Below, one piece after another: positions 44,651-53,939 of a DNA stretch of 64,000 nt. Under the pieces are notes generated by a model, which did no database searches, had not been told where the DNA came from, and worked only from the letters and a program-made list of their open reading frames with translations. Origin of the DNA: JAHRAW01 sp963693025 (lineage in GTDB: Bacteria; Pseudomonadota; Gammaproteobacteria; Arenicellales; Poriferihabitantaceae); NCBI GenBank assembly GCA_963693025.1, contig OY843749.1, positions 744,001 through 808,000 of the forward strand, given 5' to 3'. Positions within the stretch are counted from its first letter, which is position 1. Every line of letters starts with the position of its first letter. A program made the translations under genes and the position numbers.

Positions 44651-44853
44651 CGTCATTCTCGAACGATAGAAAAATAGGGAGCCGATAGGCGACCATATTT
44701 TTCATCGCCTTCGGGAATCTCCCTAAGACTAGCGTGGACTTTATCGAAGCTCGTGCCAACCTTAGGGAGATTCCCGAGGTCGTAAGTGTCCGGTAAGCCG
44801 CCGCTTAAAAGAAAAAGCGCGGCGGCAACGGACACTAACGCTCGAGAATGACG
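44651..44853. repeat. Palindromic repeat cluster 7 (single inverted full copy)
   Basis: One full inverted copy lies between the convergent flavoreductase and hemY genes, with short GTCATT and GAATGACGAAGT fragments on either side. Its loop differs from most copies (ACTAGCGTGGACTTTATCGAAGCTCGTGCC). Confidence 0.9.
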
Positions 44854-44887
44854 AAGTGGGGAGAATGACGAAGTAATCCGCACACCA

Positions 44888-46165
44888 TCACCGAACCACC
44901 GGCATCACCCCCGCCCCCTCCCCCTCCGCCCCAACCAACTCCCCCGCCGACAATCGCGGCGTCTCCCCCTCCACCCCCACCGCAAGCGCCGCCATCCCCC
45001 CGCGATAACAACGCAACGCGCCTTCAGCATCACCCATCTCTTCAAGCAACGAGCCGAGGTCGGCGCGGGCTTCTTCGCGGCTGCCGTCGGCGACGACCGC
45101 GGCGAGCAACTCCTTTGCTTTTTCCCACTGCCGCCCGCGACGATATAGCCTGCCGAGGGCGAGGGTTAGGTCGGGGTGGCTGGTGGCGCCGTATTTTTTC
45201 GCCCACGACTCCGCCAACTTGATTTGGTCGTCCACGAAAGCGGTTTCAACTTGCCCATAGAGCGCCGCAAGTTGCGCGTCAAACCGCCGGTTGAGCGTCT
45301 TGCGCAGGGTCTTTTCCGCCAGCGCCGGGTTGCCCGCCGCCATCAGTTGCCGGCAGTAACTGGCGATGATGCCGGGGTCTTTGCGCTTGGCAAGCGGCAG
45401 CGCCTTGAAGGCTTGCGTCGGGCGGTCGCCCTCGCCCTGCAACAACGCCGGCGACGACAAAAAATGCACATACGCCCCCTGCTCGCGCGCCGCCAATTCG
45501 TCCGGCGGAAACGCCTTGAGCCGGGCGAGTGCCGGCATCAACGCCGCCAGCGAATTCCAGTCGCGCAAGTCGCGGTAGGCATCGGCGAGCAAACGCGCCG
45601 CCGGCACATTCTTCGGCGCGACCCGCCGAAGTTTTTCCAACACATCGCGGCATTCGGCAATCTCCCCCGCCTGATAATGCAACCGCGCGCGCGTCAAACT
45701 AATCGCCAACCGCTGCCCCGGATGATGCGCCAGCGCGTCGTCAAGATAACCGTCGCGGCGGCGCAGGTAACCTTGTTGCTGAGCCGAGTAAGCCGCGCCG
45801 AGATAGTTGAGCAACGGCGATTGATGGTCGCGCAGGTTAATCAAGAGTTTCTTTTCCGCCCGCGACCAATCGCCTTCAATCAAGCCGGCGTAGCCCTGCA
45901 TGGTGTGCGTCTGCGCGCGCGCCTGATTGCGTTTTTGACGCCACCGGCGCAACCTTTCGGGCGCGCGTAAAACGCCGGCGAGCAGATTGAAAAACAAATA
46001 CAACCCGGCGAAAACCGCGAGCGTGACGAGCACGAACAACGCCAGCGGCAACCGCACCGTGTAGGGCGCGCGCGCCAGCACCACGTAGCCGGGGTCTTCC
46101 ATCGCAATCAGGGCAAAACCGACCGCCGCGCCCAGGGTGATGAGGGTCGTGACGACCAGTTTCAC
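44888..46165 (-). CDS. hemY: HemY-like TPR membrane protein
   Basis: A 425-residue protein with two N-terminal helices (TTLITLGAAVGFALI and LPLALFVLVTLAVFAGLYLFF), the HemY N-terminal domain, and a TPR array in the periplasm. The family segment EGDWSRAEKKLLINLRDH and several WEKAKELL-type repeats are clear. HemY is linked by position to haem synthesis but its exact role is unclear. The C-terminal 40 residues are Gly/Glu low complexity. It follows hemX by 16 bp. Confidence 0.88.
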   Translation of the reverse strand: MKLVVTTLITLGAAVGFALIAMEDPGYVVLARAPYTVRLPLALFVLVTLAVFAGLYLFFNLLAGVLRAPERLRRWRQKRNQARAQTHTMQGYAGLIEGDWSRAEKKLLINLRDHQSPLLNYLGAAYSAQQQGYLRRRDGYLDDALAHHPGQRLAISLTRARLHYQAGEIAECRDVLEKLRRVAPKNVPAARLLADAYRDLRDWNSLAALMPALARLKAFPPDELAAREQGAYVHFLSSPALLQGEGDRPTQAFKALPLAKRKDPGIIASYCRQLMAAGNPALAEKTLRKTLNRRFDAQLAALYGQVETAFVDDQIKLAESWAKKYGATSHPDLTLALGRLYRRGRQWEKAKELLAAVVADGSREEARADLGSLLEEMGDAEGALRCYRGGMAALAVGVEGETPRLSAGELVGAEGEGAGVMPVVR

Positions 46166-46181
46166 CGCATCAAATCCCGGC

Positions 46182-47573
46182 TCATTTCACCGACTGGGTC
46201 GCTTCGCGCAACGCCCGCAACGAAGCGGAAATGTCGGGCAAGTCGCTCGCCGGCGCCGGCGGAACCGCCGCCAACGCCGTCAACTGCGCCAGCCACGCGC
46301 CGACCTCGGCGGACTCGCCGTCGAAATTCTCCGCCACCCAGTTCTTTGCCTCATCCATTCGCGCGGCATAGACATCGCCCCGCTCGCGCATAAACGCGAG
46401 TTGGCAGGATTCAAGAATCAGTTTGGTTTTCTCGAAAATTATCCGGCGCAGTTCGGCGGAAAGGATGGGCGCGCGCGACTTGCCGTCGGTCTCAATCTGC
46501 ACCAGCCCGCCGAGGTCTGCCAGCAAGGTTTTGCCGGCGTCCCAAAATGAAGAGGATGAATCGTCGGTGTTTGTTTGGGTGGATGGGGTTGTGGTTTGGT
46601 CGCTGTTGCCGTCGTTGTTGTCGGCGTCGTCATCGCCATCGCCGGAGTGGGCGCTCCCCGCTCGCAGGTCGCCCGCCAGCGGCAAATCGTCCACGCTACG
46701 CGCAAGCGCCGACAGCGCGCTCAGCGTGCCGACCACATCCACCGTCGCCACGCGACTGAGCGCCACGATTTCACCGGCAACCCGCTCGCGCACCGGCGCA
46801 AGCGCGGGGTCGGGCAATGCCCGCAAGCGGCGCTCGGCGAGTTTCAACGCGCGCAGAGCCAACTCAATGTCGCCGGACAACTGCAACCGCTGATTGGCAA
46901 TCTCCAGCAACTGCTCCACCTCCGCCAAACTCCAAGCGTCAGTCCCGCGCCCCAACTCGGAGCGAAGCGCAACAACGGACTCCGCCACAACCCCAACCTC
47001 CCGCAAAACCTTCTCCCCCCGAGCCGCCCCCGCCGCCCGCTCAGCCACCACCTCCCCCCGCAACGCCCGAATCCGCCCCCCAAACTCCTCCTCAACCCGC
47101 CCCAACCGCTCCCCAAGCCGCCCAACCTCCCCCCGCCCCGCCGAAGCCGAAGCCAACTGACGCTCAATGGCATCGATTCGCTCCTGCTGCGCATCGTCCG
47201 CAACCGGAGCGCCGACTACGCTCTGATACCCGACATAGCCGCTGGCTGCCAGGGCGAGCAAGCCGATAACTAGTGCTGTCCAAGCCAAGTTGTTGGGAGA
47301 GTTGTTGGTGGGGGGGGTGTTGGTGGTGGGGGTGTTGGTGGTGGGGGTGTTGCCGATGGGGGAGTTGTTGCCGGCAACCGAATCGCCGCCGGTAGTCGAG
47401 TGGTTGCCGGCGCTTGAACCAGCGCCACCAGCCGGCTCACTGCCGACATTCGAGCCATCGCCCCCACGCTCCACCGCCGGCGCACGAACCCGATGCCTCG
47501 GTTTTTGCGAACGCTGCGGCCCGTGCCGTGAAGTTGTCTCCACCACCACCCACCTCATCATCAGAATAATCAA
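46182..47573 (-). CDS. hemX: HemX-like membrane protein
   Basis: A 463-residue protein with a long disordered cytoplasmic N-terminus holding (NTPTT)n-type repeats, one helix (LAWTALVIGLLALAASGYVGY), a coiled coil and the HemX core DAWSLAEVEQLLEIANQRLQLSGDIELALRALKLAERRL. A second low-complexity insert (Asp/Asn/Ser/Thr) lies near residues 318-348. HemX is often annotated as a uroporphyrinogen methyltransferase but lacks that enzyme's motifs. hemC and hemD, usually upstream, are not adjacent; a repeat cluster is there instead. The start is uncertain. Confidence 0.85.
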   Translation of the reverse strand: MIILMMRWVVVETTSRHGPQRSQKPRHRVRAPAVERGGDGSNVGSEPAGGAGSSAGNHSTTGGDSVAGNNSPIGNTPTTNTPTTNTPPTNNSPNNLAWTALVIGLLALAASGYVGYQSVVGAPVADDAQQERIDAIERQLASASAGRGEVGRLGERLGRVEEEFGGRIRALRGEVVAERAAGAARGEKVLREVGVVAESVVALRSELGRGTDAWSLAEVEQLLEIANQRLQLSGDIELALRALKLAERRLRALPDPALAPVRERVAGEIVALSRVATVDVVGTLSALSALARSVDDLPLAGDLRAGSAHSGDGDDDADNNDGNSDQTTTPSTQTNTDDSSSSFWDAGKTLLADLGGLVQIETDGKSRAPILSAELRRIIFEKTKLILESCQLAFMRERGDVYAARMDEAKNWVAENFDGESAEVGAWLAQLTALAAVPPAPASDLPDISASLRALREATQSVK

Positions 47574-47626
47574 CCCAGCGCTAATACTATCCTGATAAGC
47601 CCGCCATTTATAGTAGCCCCCCCCAC

Positions 47627-48283
47627 CTCGTCATTCCCCACCACCTCGTCATTCCCCCAACCTCGTCATTCTCGAGCGTTAGTGTCCGTTGCCGCCGCGC
47701 CTTTTCTTTTAAGCGGCGGCTTACCGGACACTTACGACCTCGGGAATCTCCCTAAGACTAGCGTTGAGCCCCAACAACGCCATTCCCAACCACTTCGTCA
47801 TTCACAACAAACGCGTCATTCTCGAGCGTTAGTGTCCGTTGCCGCCGCGCTTTTTCTTTTTAAGCGGCGGCTTACCGGACACTTACGACCTCGGGAATCT
47901 CCCTAAGACTGGCGCTGAGCCCAAACAACGTCATTCCCCACTACCGCGTCATTCTCGAGCGTTAGTGTCCGTTGCCGCCGCGCTTCTTCTTTTTAAGCGG
48001 CGGCTTACCGGACACTTACGACCTCGGGAATCTCCCTAAGGTTGGCGCTGAGCCCAAACAAAGCCGTCATTCCCGCAGAGCCTGCCCCCGCAGTGTGTTA
48101 GCGGGGGGATGCGGGAATGACGGCGGGGGTGGGGTGCAGGAATGGCGGCTTACTCGCCGCCTGCTTTGCTCGCTTTGTTGGAATTCACGGTAGACTTAGG
48201 GAGATTCCCGAGGTCGTAAGCGCCCGTAAGCCGCTACGCGGCAACGGGCGCTAACGCTCGAGAATGACGAAGTGGATGGGAAT
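47627..48283. repeat. Palindromic repeat cluster 8 (left halves, composite copy, nested elements)
   Basis: Two left halves (47664-47772 and 47814-47926) are followed by a composite from 47947 to 48269 whose right end carries the GCGCCCG-type hairpin. Inside it is a 62-bp element with perfect 15-bp ends (GCCGTCATTCCCGCA / TGCGGGAATGACGGC, 48063-48125), which itself holds the reverse complement of the hairpin nested at 32036. A GGCGGCTTACTCGCCGCC hairpin (48145-48162) is shared with 51584. No gene is seen here. Confidence 0.88.
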
Positions 48284-48313
48284 GACGAACTTCAACAAAA
48301 CCCACCCCAAACC

Positions 48314-51148
48314 TCAAAACTCCCTCCCAAACCGCACCCACCCAAACACCCCCGTCCCACCATCCGGGTCATGATTCGGATACCGAGTAAGTTGCAGCCC
48401 CAGCGACAGGTGGCCGCCGAGGGTGGGGGTGCGCCAGGCGGCTTCGGCTTGTAGGGTGCGGGCGCGGGGTTTTAGGTTGACTGGGATGTCGGTGTAGAGC
48501 ACGCGGTGTCCGTCGCCGGCGTTGGGGTCGCGACCGATGGGGATACGCAGGCGGGCGTGGCCTGATTCTACTCGCATCGGTTGCGTCAGGCGGAAGCCGA
48601 GCCAGTCGTCTTTGCGCAGGGCGGAGCGGCGTGACAGGCCGATGCTGAATGCGCTGCTGCGCAAGCCGGACACGCTGTGCAGCAAGCCGGAGGAGGCGTT
48701 TGCCCGCGTGTGTCCGACATACGCCGACGCTAATACGCGCCACGCCCGCCACCCGCGCTTCAAGTCGCCCACCCCCGCCGAGCCCGACCCGCCCACCGTC
48801 GCCGAACCCGCTCCGCTCAGCCCCGCCGAGCCCAATCCGCCCGCCGCCGACCCCGAGCCCGCTCCACCCGCCACCGAGCCCAACCCACCCAACCCAAACC
48901 GCTCCCACCCAAACCGCCGCAACCCCAAGTCGCTCAGCCCACCCAACCCCCAAACCCCATTCACCCCGGCGAACACCGTCTCCCCCCGCGCCTCGCCCAT
49001 TGCGCCGCCGGGGCGGGCGCCGAGGAAGCCTTCGCCTTCGCGCACCACGCCGCCCAGCAGGGAGAACGCGCGGTGGGCGGGGCGGTAGCCGAACGCCAGC
49101 GCGGTGCCGTTTTTCCACGCATCCACCCCGCCACCGCCGCCATAATCGCCGCCGCCACCGCCATAACCATCCCCGCCACCATAAACCCCACCCCCGCCCC
49201 GACCCCACGCCGCCCCATGCATCACCGCCAGCCCAAACCCGCCGCGACCCCCGGTCGGGGCTTCAAACCCGCCGCCGAAGCCGTGCTTCACCAGCGAAAA
49301 ATACGGCGCGGCGAAGGCGTCGTGGTTGCTGAAAGAAAACCGCTCATCCGCGCGCAGCAATCCGAGCGGGCGGGCGCCGTTGGTGTTGTGCGCGAGCCAC
49401 AAACTGGACGCGCCGGAATCCAGGCGCAGCAGCACATTCTCCGGCGCCGAGGCGGCGGCGAAATTAGCCAAATCGTTGGCGGGCGCGGCGCGCACCAGTT
49501 GCCCCGCGTCGTGAAAAAACGGCGAGCCCAGTTGGTCAAAAAACACCATCGGAACCCCGTCCAACGCGCGCCCCAACGCGCCGCCGAACGCGCCGTGCGT
49601 GATGTCCAGCGAAGTCGCGCTCGCCGCCGCCGTGCGCCCGTCCGAAGTGGTCGCCATCATCGTCCCCATGGGGCGCGTGGCGGCGTCCAAGTCAACCAAG
49701 CCGTGGCCATAGATATCGCTGTCGGAATAGTCGGGACCGCCGCTCGCGCTGGAATCGCTGCTGTCGGCGGTTGCCAGCAGGCGGGTGACGAGTTCGGTGT
49801 TGCCGAGGGACGGCTCTCCCGCCATCGGTGAGCCGGGAGGATTCCTGAAAAACGAGCGCATCACGGCAAGCGCGCCGCTCACCACCGGGGCGGCGGCGGA
49901 GGTGCCGCTGAAGGATGCAAAGTAGGTGAGGGGACCCGTTTGATCGGTAACACTACCGGGGGCGACCAAGCCGGTGCCGGGGGCGGCGATGCAGAAACTT
50001 TTGGCGAGGCCGCAGCGATTAGAACCGGAGGCGATATGTCCATCCCGACGAACATTAACAACCGCGATGACATGGGGGCGCAACCGCTCGAAATAGACAC
50101 CGAGCCCCGGCAAGATGGTGGGGGAGTCCCCGTCAGCCCTTGTGCCCCCGTTACCGGCGCTCCACACGATGATGCTGCGGTCGGCGGGCTCGATGTAGAA
50201 GTTGCCGGTGGCGGGATTTCGTGCATCCTGGGCGAACAGGTTGGCAAGGCTACTGTATCTGTTACGGACATATTCGCGGGTGCGAGAAGAGATGCCCTCG
50301 CCCGTGCTGCCGCCGAAACTCAAATTGATAATGGGCCCCCGCTGGCCGCCGATTCTGAATGTGTACGTCCCGGGTGTGCTTGTTGGGTCTCTGATGACTG
50401 TCTGATAGAGTATGACCGCGTAGTAGCCGAAGTCGGTTAGGATAAGGGGGGCGGGGTCTGGGGGAGGGCTACCCCCAGTGTCGCCAATTCTATGACGGAC
50501 GCCGAGGATGTTGGCGTCAAAGGCGACGCCGTGCATGTTACGAGGGACCGTCGCATCCAAGTCTCGCCGACCGGCGGCGATGCCGGCGGTGGCGGTGCCG
50601 TGGAATGTGCCGGCGCAGATGCGCGCCATCAGTTGTGCGGGAGTGCACGCGGGACCGTAACTGGCGACTTGCGTGAATTTGTTGGCGACTCTGCCGCCGA
50701 AACTGACGGTGCCGCTGAGTTCGTGGTGCGCGGCATTAAAACCGCTGTCCGCGATGACGATGGTCTCGCCCGCACCGGTGGCGCCCCGCGCGTAGGCGTA
50801 GGAGGCTTTGATTTGTTCGAGGTGGTTGTCGGGTCCAAAACCTGTACCTGTCGGGCGGTATTCCGCGCTCGCCTCAAAGTCCATTCTTATCTCATCAAAC
50901 GTTGGCGGTGGCGGTGGCGGTGGCGACATCGACATCGCCGGCGGTAGCATTGGTGGTGGCGTTGGCGACATCGTCATCGCCGGCGGTGGTGTTGTAGGCG
51001 TTGATATCGTCATCGCCGGTGGCATTGTCGTCGCCGGCGGCATTGGATCTGGCGGCGTACCCCCACCCCCACCACCGCCCCCGCCACCACAACCCACCAG
51101 CAACAGCGTCACAACCGCCGCCAGCGGAATTTTCACAGCAAGCGTCAT
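48314..51148 (-). CDS. Subtilisin-like (S8) lipoprotein autotransporter protease, NalP-like
   Basis: A 944-residue secreted protease that anchors or releases itself at the cell surface. The start chosen gives a lipoprotein signal MTLAVKIPLAAVVTLLLVGC with Cys20, followed by ten glycines and a Pro/Met/Thr linker. The S8 triad is intact: Asp134 (IVIADSGFN), His183 (GTFHGTATAG) and Ser417 (FSGTSAAAP), with the oxyanion Asn in WSAGN. A Gly-rich passenger tail leads to a C-terminal autotransporter barrel ending GWVRFGREF. Neisseria NalP also combines lipobox, S8 domain and barrel. The start overlaps the stop of a small lipoprotein ORF by 4 bp. Confidence 0.88.
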   Translation of the reverse strand: MTLAVKIPLAAVVTLLLVGCGGGGGGGGGGTPPDPMPPATTMPPAMTISTPTTPPPAMTMSPTPPPMLPPAMSMSPPPPPPPTFDEIRMDFEASAEYRPTGTGFGPDNHLEQIKASYAYARGATGAGETIVIADSGFNAAHHELSGTVSFGGRVANKFTQVASYGPACTPAQLMARICAGTFHGTATAGIAAGRRDLDATVPRNMHGVAFDANILGVRHRIGDTGGSPPPDPAPLILTDFGYYAVILYQTVIRDPTSTPGTYTFRIGGQRGPIINLSFGGSTGEGISSRTREYVRNRYSSLANLFAQDARNPATGNFYIEPADRSIIVWSAGNGGTRADGDSPTILPGLGVYFERLRPHVIAVVNVRRDGHIASGSNRCGLAKSFCIAAPGTGLVAPGSVTDQTGPLTYFASFSGTSAAAPVVSGALAVMRSFFRNPPGSPMAGEPSLGNTELVTRLLATADSSDSSASGGPDYSDSDIYGHGLVDLDAATRPMGTMMATTSDGRTAAASATSLDITHGAFGGALGRALDGVPMVFFDQLGSPFFHDAGQLVRAAPANDLANFAAASAPENVLLRLDSGASSLWLAHNTNGARPLGLLRADERFSFSNHDAFAAPYFSLVKHGFGGGFEAPTGGRGGFGLAVMHGAAWGRGGGGVYGGGDGYGGGGGDYGGGGGVDAWKNGTALAFGYRPAHRAFSLLGGVVREGEGFLGARPGGAMGEARGETVFAGVNGVWGLGGLSDLGLRRFGWERFGLGGLGSVAGGAGSGSAAGGLGSAGLSGAGSATVGGSGSAGVGDLKRGWRAWRVLASAYVGHTRANASSGLLHSVSGLRSSAFSIGLSRRSALRKDDWLGFRLTQPMRVESGHARLRIPIGRDPNAGDGHRVLYTDIPVNLKPRARTLQAEAAWRTPTLGGHLSLGLQLTRYPNHDPDGGTGVFGWVRFGREF

Positions 51149-51363
51149 AGGGCTCGCACCGCCGCAAAATTGGGCGGTGTTGTCGGCGGTGTTGGCATTG
51201 GCGGCGGCGTTGTTGTCGGTGGCGTTGCCGGCGGCGTCGGCGGCGTTGTCGTCGTAACCCCACCCCCACCCCCGCCCCCGCCACCACAACCCACCGGCAA
51301 CAGCATCACAACCGCCGCCGGCGGAATTTTCACAGCAAGCGCCCTATGTGGGACAAACCCCAT
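51145..51363 (-). CDS. Short lipoprotein ORF, duplicated leader of the autotransporter
   Basis: A 72-residue ORF with MGFVPHRALAVKIPPAAVVMLLPVGC, nine glycines, then a Thr/Pro tail ending NFAAVRAL. Its LAVKIPxAAVVxLLxVGC segment is nearly identical to the autotransporter leader encoded just downstream, so it arose by tandem duplication of that leader, about 185 bp apart. Its stop overlaps the protease start (ATGA). It may be expressed as a tiny lipoprotein, serve as a coupling leader, or be a non-functional by-product. Confidence 0.5.
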   Translation of the reverse strand: MGFVPHRALAVKIPPAAVVMLLPVGCGGGGGGGGGVTTTTPPTPPATPPTTTPPPMPTPPTTPPNFAAVRAL

Positions 51364-51438
51364 AATCAACCACCCCCCCCCCGAAACCCCAATTCTACCC
51401 GATACCCCCCACCCCAACAAACCCCCAACGGCCTACTC

Positions 51439-51729
51439 CGTCATTCTCGACTATCCGTCATTCTCGAGCGTTAGCGCCCGTTGCCGCGTAGCGGCTTACG
51501 GGCGCTTACGACCTCGGGAATCTCATCCCGACTGGCGCTGAGCCCAAACAAAGCCGTCCTTCCCACTCAAAAGACTCCGGGAATGGCGGCTTACTCGCCG
51601 CCTGCTTCGCTCGCTTTGTTTGAACTCAGCGCCAACCTTAGGGAGATTCCCGAGGTCGTAAGTGTCCGGTAAGCCGCCGCTTAAAAGAAAAAGCGCGGCG
51701 GCAACGGACACTAACGCTCGAGAATGACG
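51439..51729. repeat. Palindromic repeat cluster 9 (composite copy)
   Basis: A solo left end (51439) precedes a composite that opens with a GCGCCCG-type hairpin (51471-51506) and closes with an inverted GTGTCCG-type hairpin. Its centre holds GGAATGGCGGCTTACTCGCC and the following sequence, also seen in cluster 8, in place of the usual loop. It fills the divergent gap between the protease leader and bamC. Confidence 0.88.
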
Positions 51730-51837
51730 AGGTTGTTGTGAATGACGAAGTCCCATAAACCCACAACCCCTCCGTGCATAACCCCGCCAAATAGGGTAAA
51801 TTCCACCCAGACATTTCACCATTCATTTTCTCCGCTT

Positions 51838-52542
51838 ATGACCAAATTGCGTTTGCTTATCGTTCTTGCCGCGGTTTTGCCGTTGTTTTCTTGTTCTTCT
51901 AATCCCCCGCAGGAGGAGGAGGATGTTGCTTCGGAGGAGGTTGAGGGGTTGTTTTCGGCTCCGGCGGATAGTCGGCCGGGGTTGGAGATTCCGCCGGATT
52001 TGTTGGCTTCTTCGGGGGAGAAGGTGCAGGCGAATGCTGCGGCGGCGGCGGGGCGGGAGCGGGTTTTGCCTGAGGTGATTGGCGCGGTGATTGAGTCTGA
52101 CGCCGAGCGGTCGTGGCTTGAGATTGATGCCGATGCCGAGGTGGTGTGGCGGAAACTGACCGAGTTTTGGGCTTTTCAGAAGATTGAGTTGGTTGAATAC
52201 CGACCGCAGTCGGGGTTGATGGAGACCGATTGGTTTGCCAAAAAAGGCAACCGCGCGAACAACAAGGGGTTTGGCTCCATCGCCATTGAGTTGTTCGATG
52301 TGCTTATCTCCAAGCGCACCGCGCTCGATAAGTTTACGCTTCGGCTGGAGCGCGACGGCGCGGGCGGGACGCGGGTTTTTGTGACGCATCGCGGCAGGGA
52401 AAAAATCGCCAAGGAAGCCAAGAGCAACCGCGACAGCGGGGAGTTTGAATGGGTCGAGCGGACGCAGGATTTGGAAAAAGTCGCGCAATTGCTGCAGACC
52501 ATCGTGTTATTGTTCGGTTCGAGCGCCGCCGAGCCCGCCTGA
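51838..52542 (+). CDS. bamC: BamC-like lipoprotein, short form
   Basis: Lipoprotein of the outer-membrane protein assembly (BAM) complex. The start ATG gives a signal MTKLRLLIVLAAVLPLFSC with Cys19. The disordered N-terminal lasso (SNPPQEEEDVASEEVEGLFSAPADSRPGLEIPPDLL) that binds BamD is present. One helix-grip domain follows (DADAEVVWRKLTEFWAFQKIELVEY...METDWFA). At 234 residues it is about 110 shorter than E. coli BamC and lacks the second helix-grip domain. dapA, often upstream, is not adjacent. Confidence 0.85.
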   Translation: MTKLRLLIVLAAVLPLFSCSSNPPQEEEDVASEEVEGLFSAPADSRPGLEIPPDLLASSGEKVQANAAAAAGRERVLPEVIGAVIESDAERSWLEIDADAEVVWRKLTEFWAFQKIELVEYRPQSGLMETDWFAKKGNRANNKGFGSIAIELFDVLISKRTALDKFTLRLERDGAGGTRVFVTHRGREKIAKEAKSNRDSGEFEWVERTQDLEKVAQLLQTIVLLFGSSAAEPA

Positions 52543-52651
52543 TTATCATCACCCCACGCGGCGCGGTTGCGCGCAAGCGGCGCGCCGGTCTCCGCGCGCG
52601 CTTCTCACCGCCACCGCCGACGCCACCCCCACCCCCTGATTGGAAGCGAGC

Positions 52652-53875
52652 ATGAAGACGTCCGCACAGAGCCGGTTGGACAATGCGCGTGTGCTGATTT
52701 ATAGCCATGACACCTTCGGGCTGGGGCACTTGCGCCGTTGCCGGGCGATTGCGCATGAACTGGTCGGGCGTTTCAAGGGCATCTCGGTGTTGATTTTATC
52801 CGGCTCGCCGGTCATCGGCGGTTTTGAATTCCGCGCGCGGGTGGATTTTGTTCGCATCCCCGGCGTCATCAAACTCAAGGACGGCAGTTACACCTCGCTG
52901 GGGTTGCACATCGACCTCGACCAAACGATGGCAATGCGCGAAGCCATCATTCGGCAGACCGCGAAGGTTTTCAACCCCGACTTGTTTTTGGTCGACAAGG
53001 AGCCGCTGGGCTTGGAGGGCGAAGTCAAAAACACGCTCGCGTTGTTGCGCGACAGCGGCGCCAAGACGGTGCTCGGCTTGCGCGATGTGATGGACGAGCC
53101 GGCGGCGTTGCGGCGTGAATGGGACAGAAAATCCGCGCGCCCGGCGTTGCGGGATTTGTATGACGAGATTTGGATATACGGGCTGGAGGAGTTTTATCAT
53201 CCGCTGCGCGGGCTGGAGTTGGACGCGGCGATTGAGCGCAAAACGATTTTCACCGGCTACCTCAAACGCCCCTCGGTGGAGGACGTTTACGAGCGGCACA
53301 TAGACAAGCCCTACATTTTGGTCTCGCCCGGCGGCGGCAAGGACGGCGAGGAGATGGTCGAGTTGACGCTTGAGGCGTTGTGGCGCAGCAAGCGGCTTGA
53401 TGTCGCGGTGCTGGTGGTGCTGGGTCCGTTTATGGACGAAGAGATGCGGGTGCGCTTCAAGCGCAAATGCAAGTCGATGCCGAACATGGTCGTGCTGGAT
53501 TACCATCCGCGCATCGAAAGTTTGATTGAGAATGCCGACGGGCTAATCACGATGGGCGGCTACAACATTTTCTGCGAGATATTGAGTTTCAACAAACCGG
53601 CAATCGTGTTGCCGCGCTTTGAGCCGCGCGCCGAGCAGTTGATTCGCGCCCGCCGCGCCGCGCAACTCGGTTTGATTACGATGCTGGAGCCACAGCCGCG
53701 GGCGAGCGGCGCCGACAACCTGCTGCCGTTGCTGGAAAACCTGACCGCGCAACCGCGCCCCGCCGACAACCTGCCGGTCGGGATGCTGGACGGAATGAAC
53801 ACGGTGTGCGCGCGCGTCGCCTCCATGCTGAGCCCCGAGGCGAAGCCGGCGGTCGCGCCGGTCGCCGCTCGTTAG
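52652..53875 (+). CDS. MurG-like (GT28-type) glycosyltransferase
   Basis: A 407-residue cytoplasmic or membrane-associated glycosyltransferase of the GT-B fold. The N-terminal half has the glycine-containing loop YSHDTFGLGHLRRCRAIAHEL; the C-terminal half has ILVSPGGGKDGEEMVEL and the donor-binding block ITMGGYNIFCEILSFNKPAIVLPR. The start has GGAAGCGAG upstream. It opens a run with a second glycosyltransferase and a deacetylase, suggesting synthesis of a surface glycan or glycolipid. Donor and acceptor are unknown. Confidence 0.83.
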   Translation: MKTSAQSRLDNARVLIYSHDTFGLGHLRRCRAIAHELVGRFKGISVLILSGSPVIGGFEFRARVDFVRIPGVIKLKDGSYTSLGLHIDLDQTMAMREAIIRQTAKVFNPDLFLVDKEPLGLEGEVKNTLALLRDSGAKTVLGLRDVMDEPAALRREWDRKSARPALRDLYDEIWIYGLEEFYHPLRGLELDAAIERKTIFTGYLKRPSVEDVYERHIDKPYILVSPGGGKDGEEMVELTLEALWRSKRLDVAVLVVLGPFMDEEMRVRFKRKCKSMPNMVVLDYHPRIESLIENADGLITMGGYNIFCEILSFNKPAIVLPRFEPRAEQLIRARRAAQLGLITMLEPQPRASGADNLLPLLENLTAQPRPADNLPVGMLDGMNTVCARVASMLSPEAKPAVAPVAAR

Positions 53876-53939
53876 TCGCTAGTCGTTAGTCGTATAGTGC
53901 GCGGCGCCACTCGCAGCGGTTGAGCAAAACGCCCCCGGT

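Noticed and set aside
46894..47273. Plus-strand proline-rich frames opposite hemX
   Set aside because: They are complements of Gly/Arg-rich coding on the true strand and have no independent support.
51145..51420. Longer start for the small leader ORF (from 51420)
   Set aside because: The extra codons (GWGVSGRIGVSGGGW) come from a C-rich intergenic run; ATG 51363 gives a proper lipoprotein signal.
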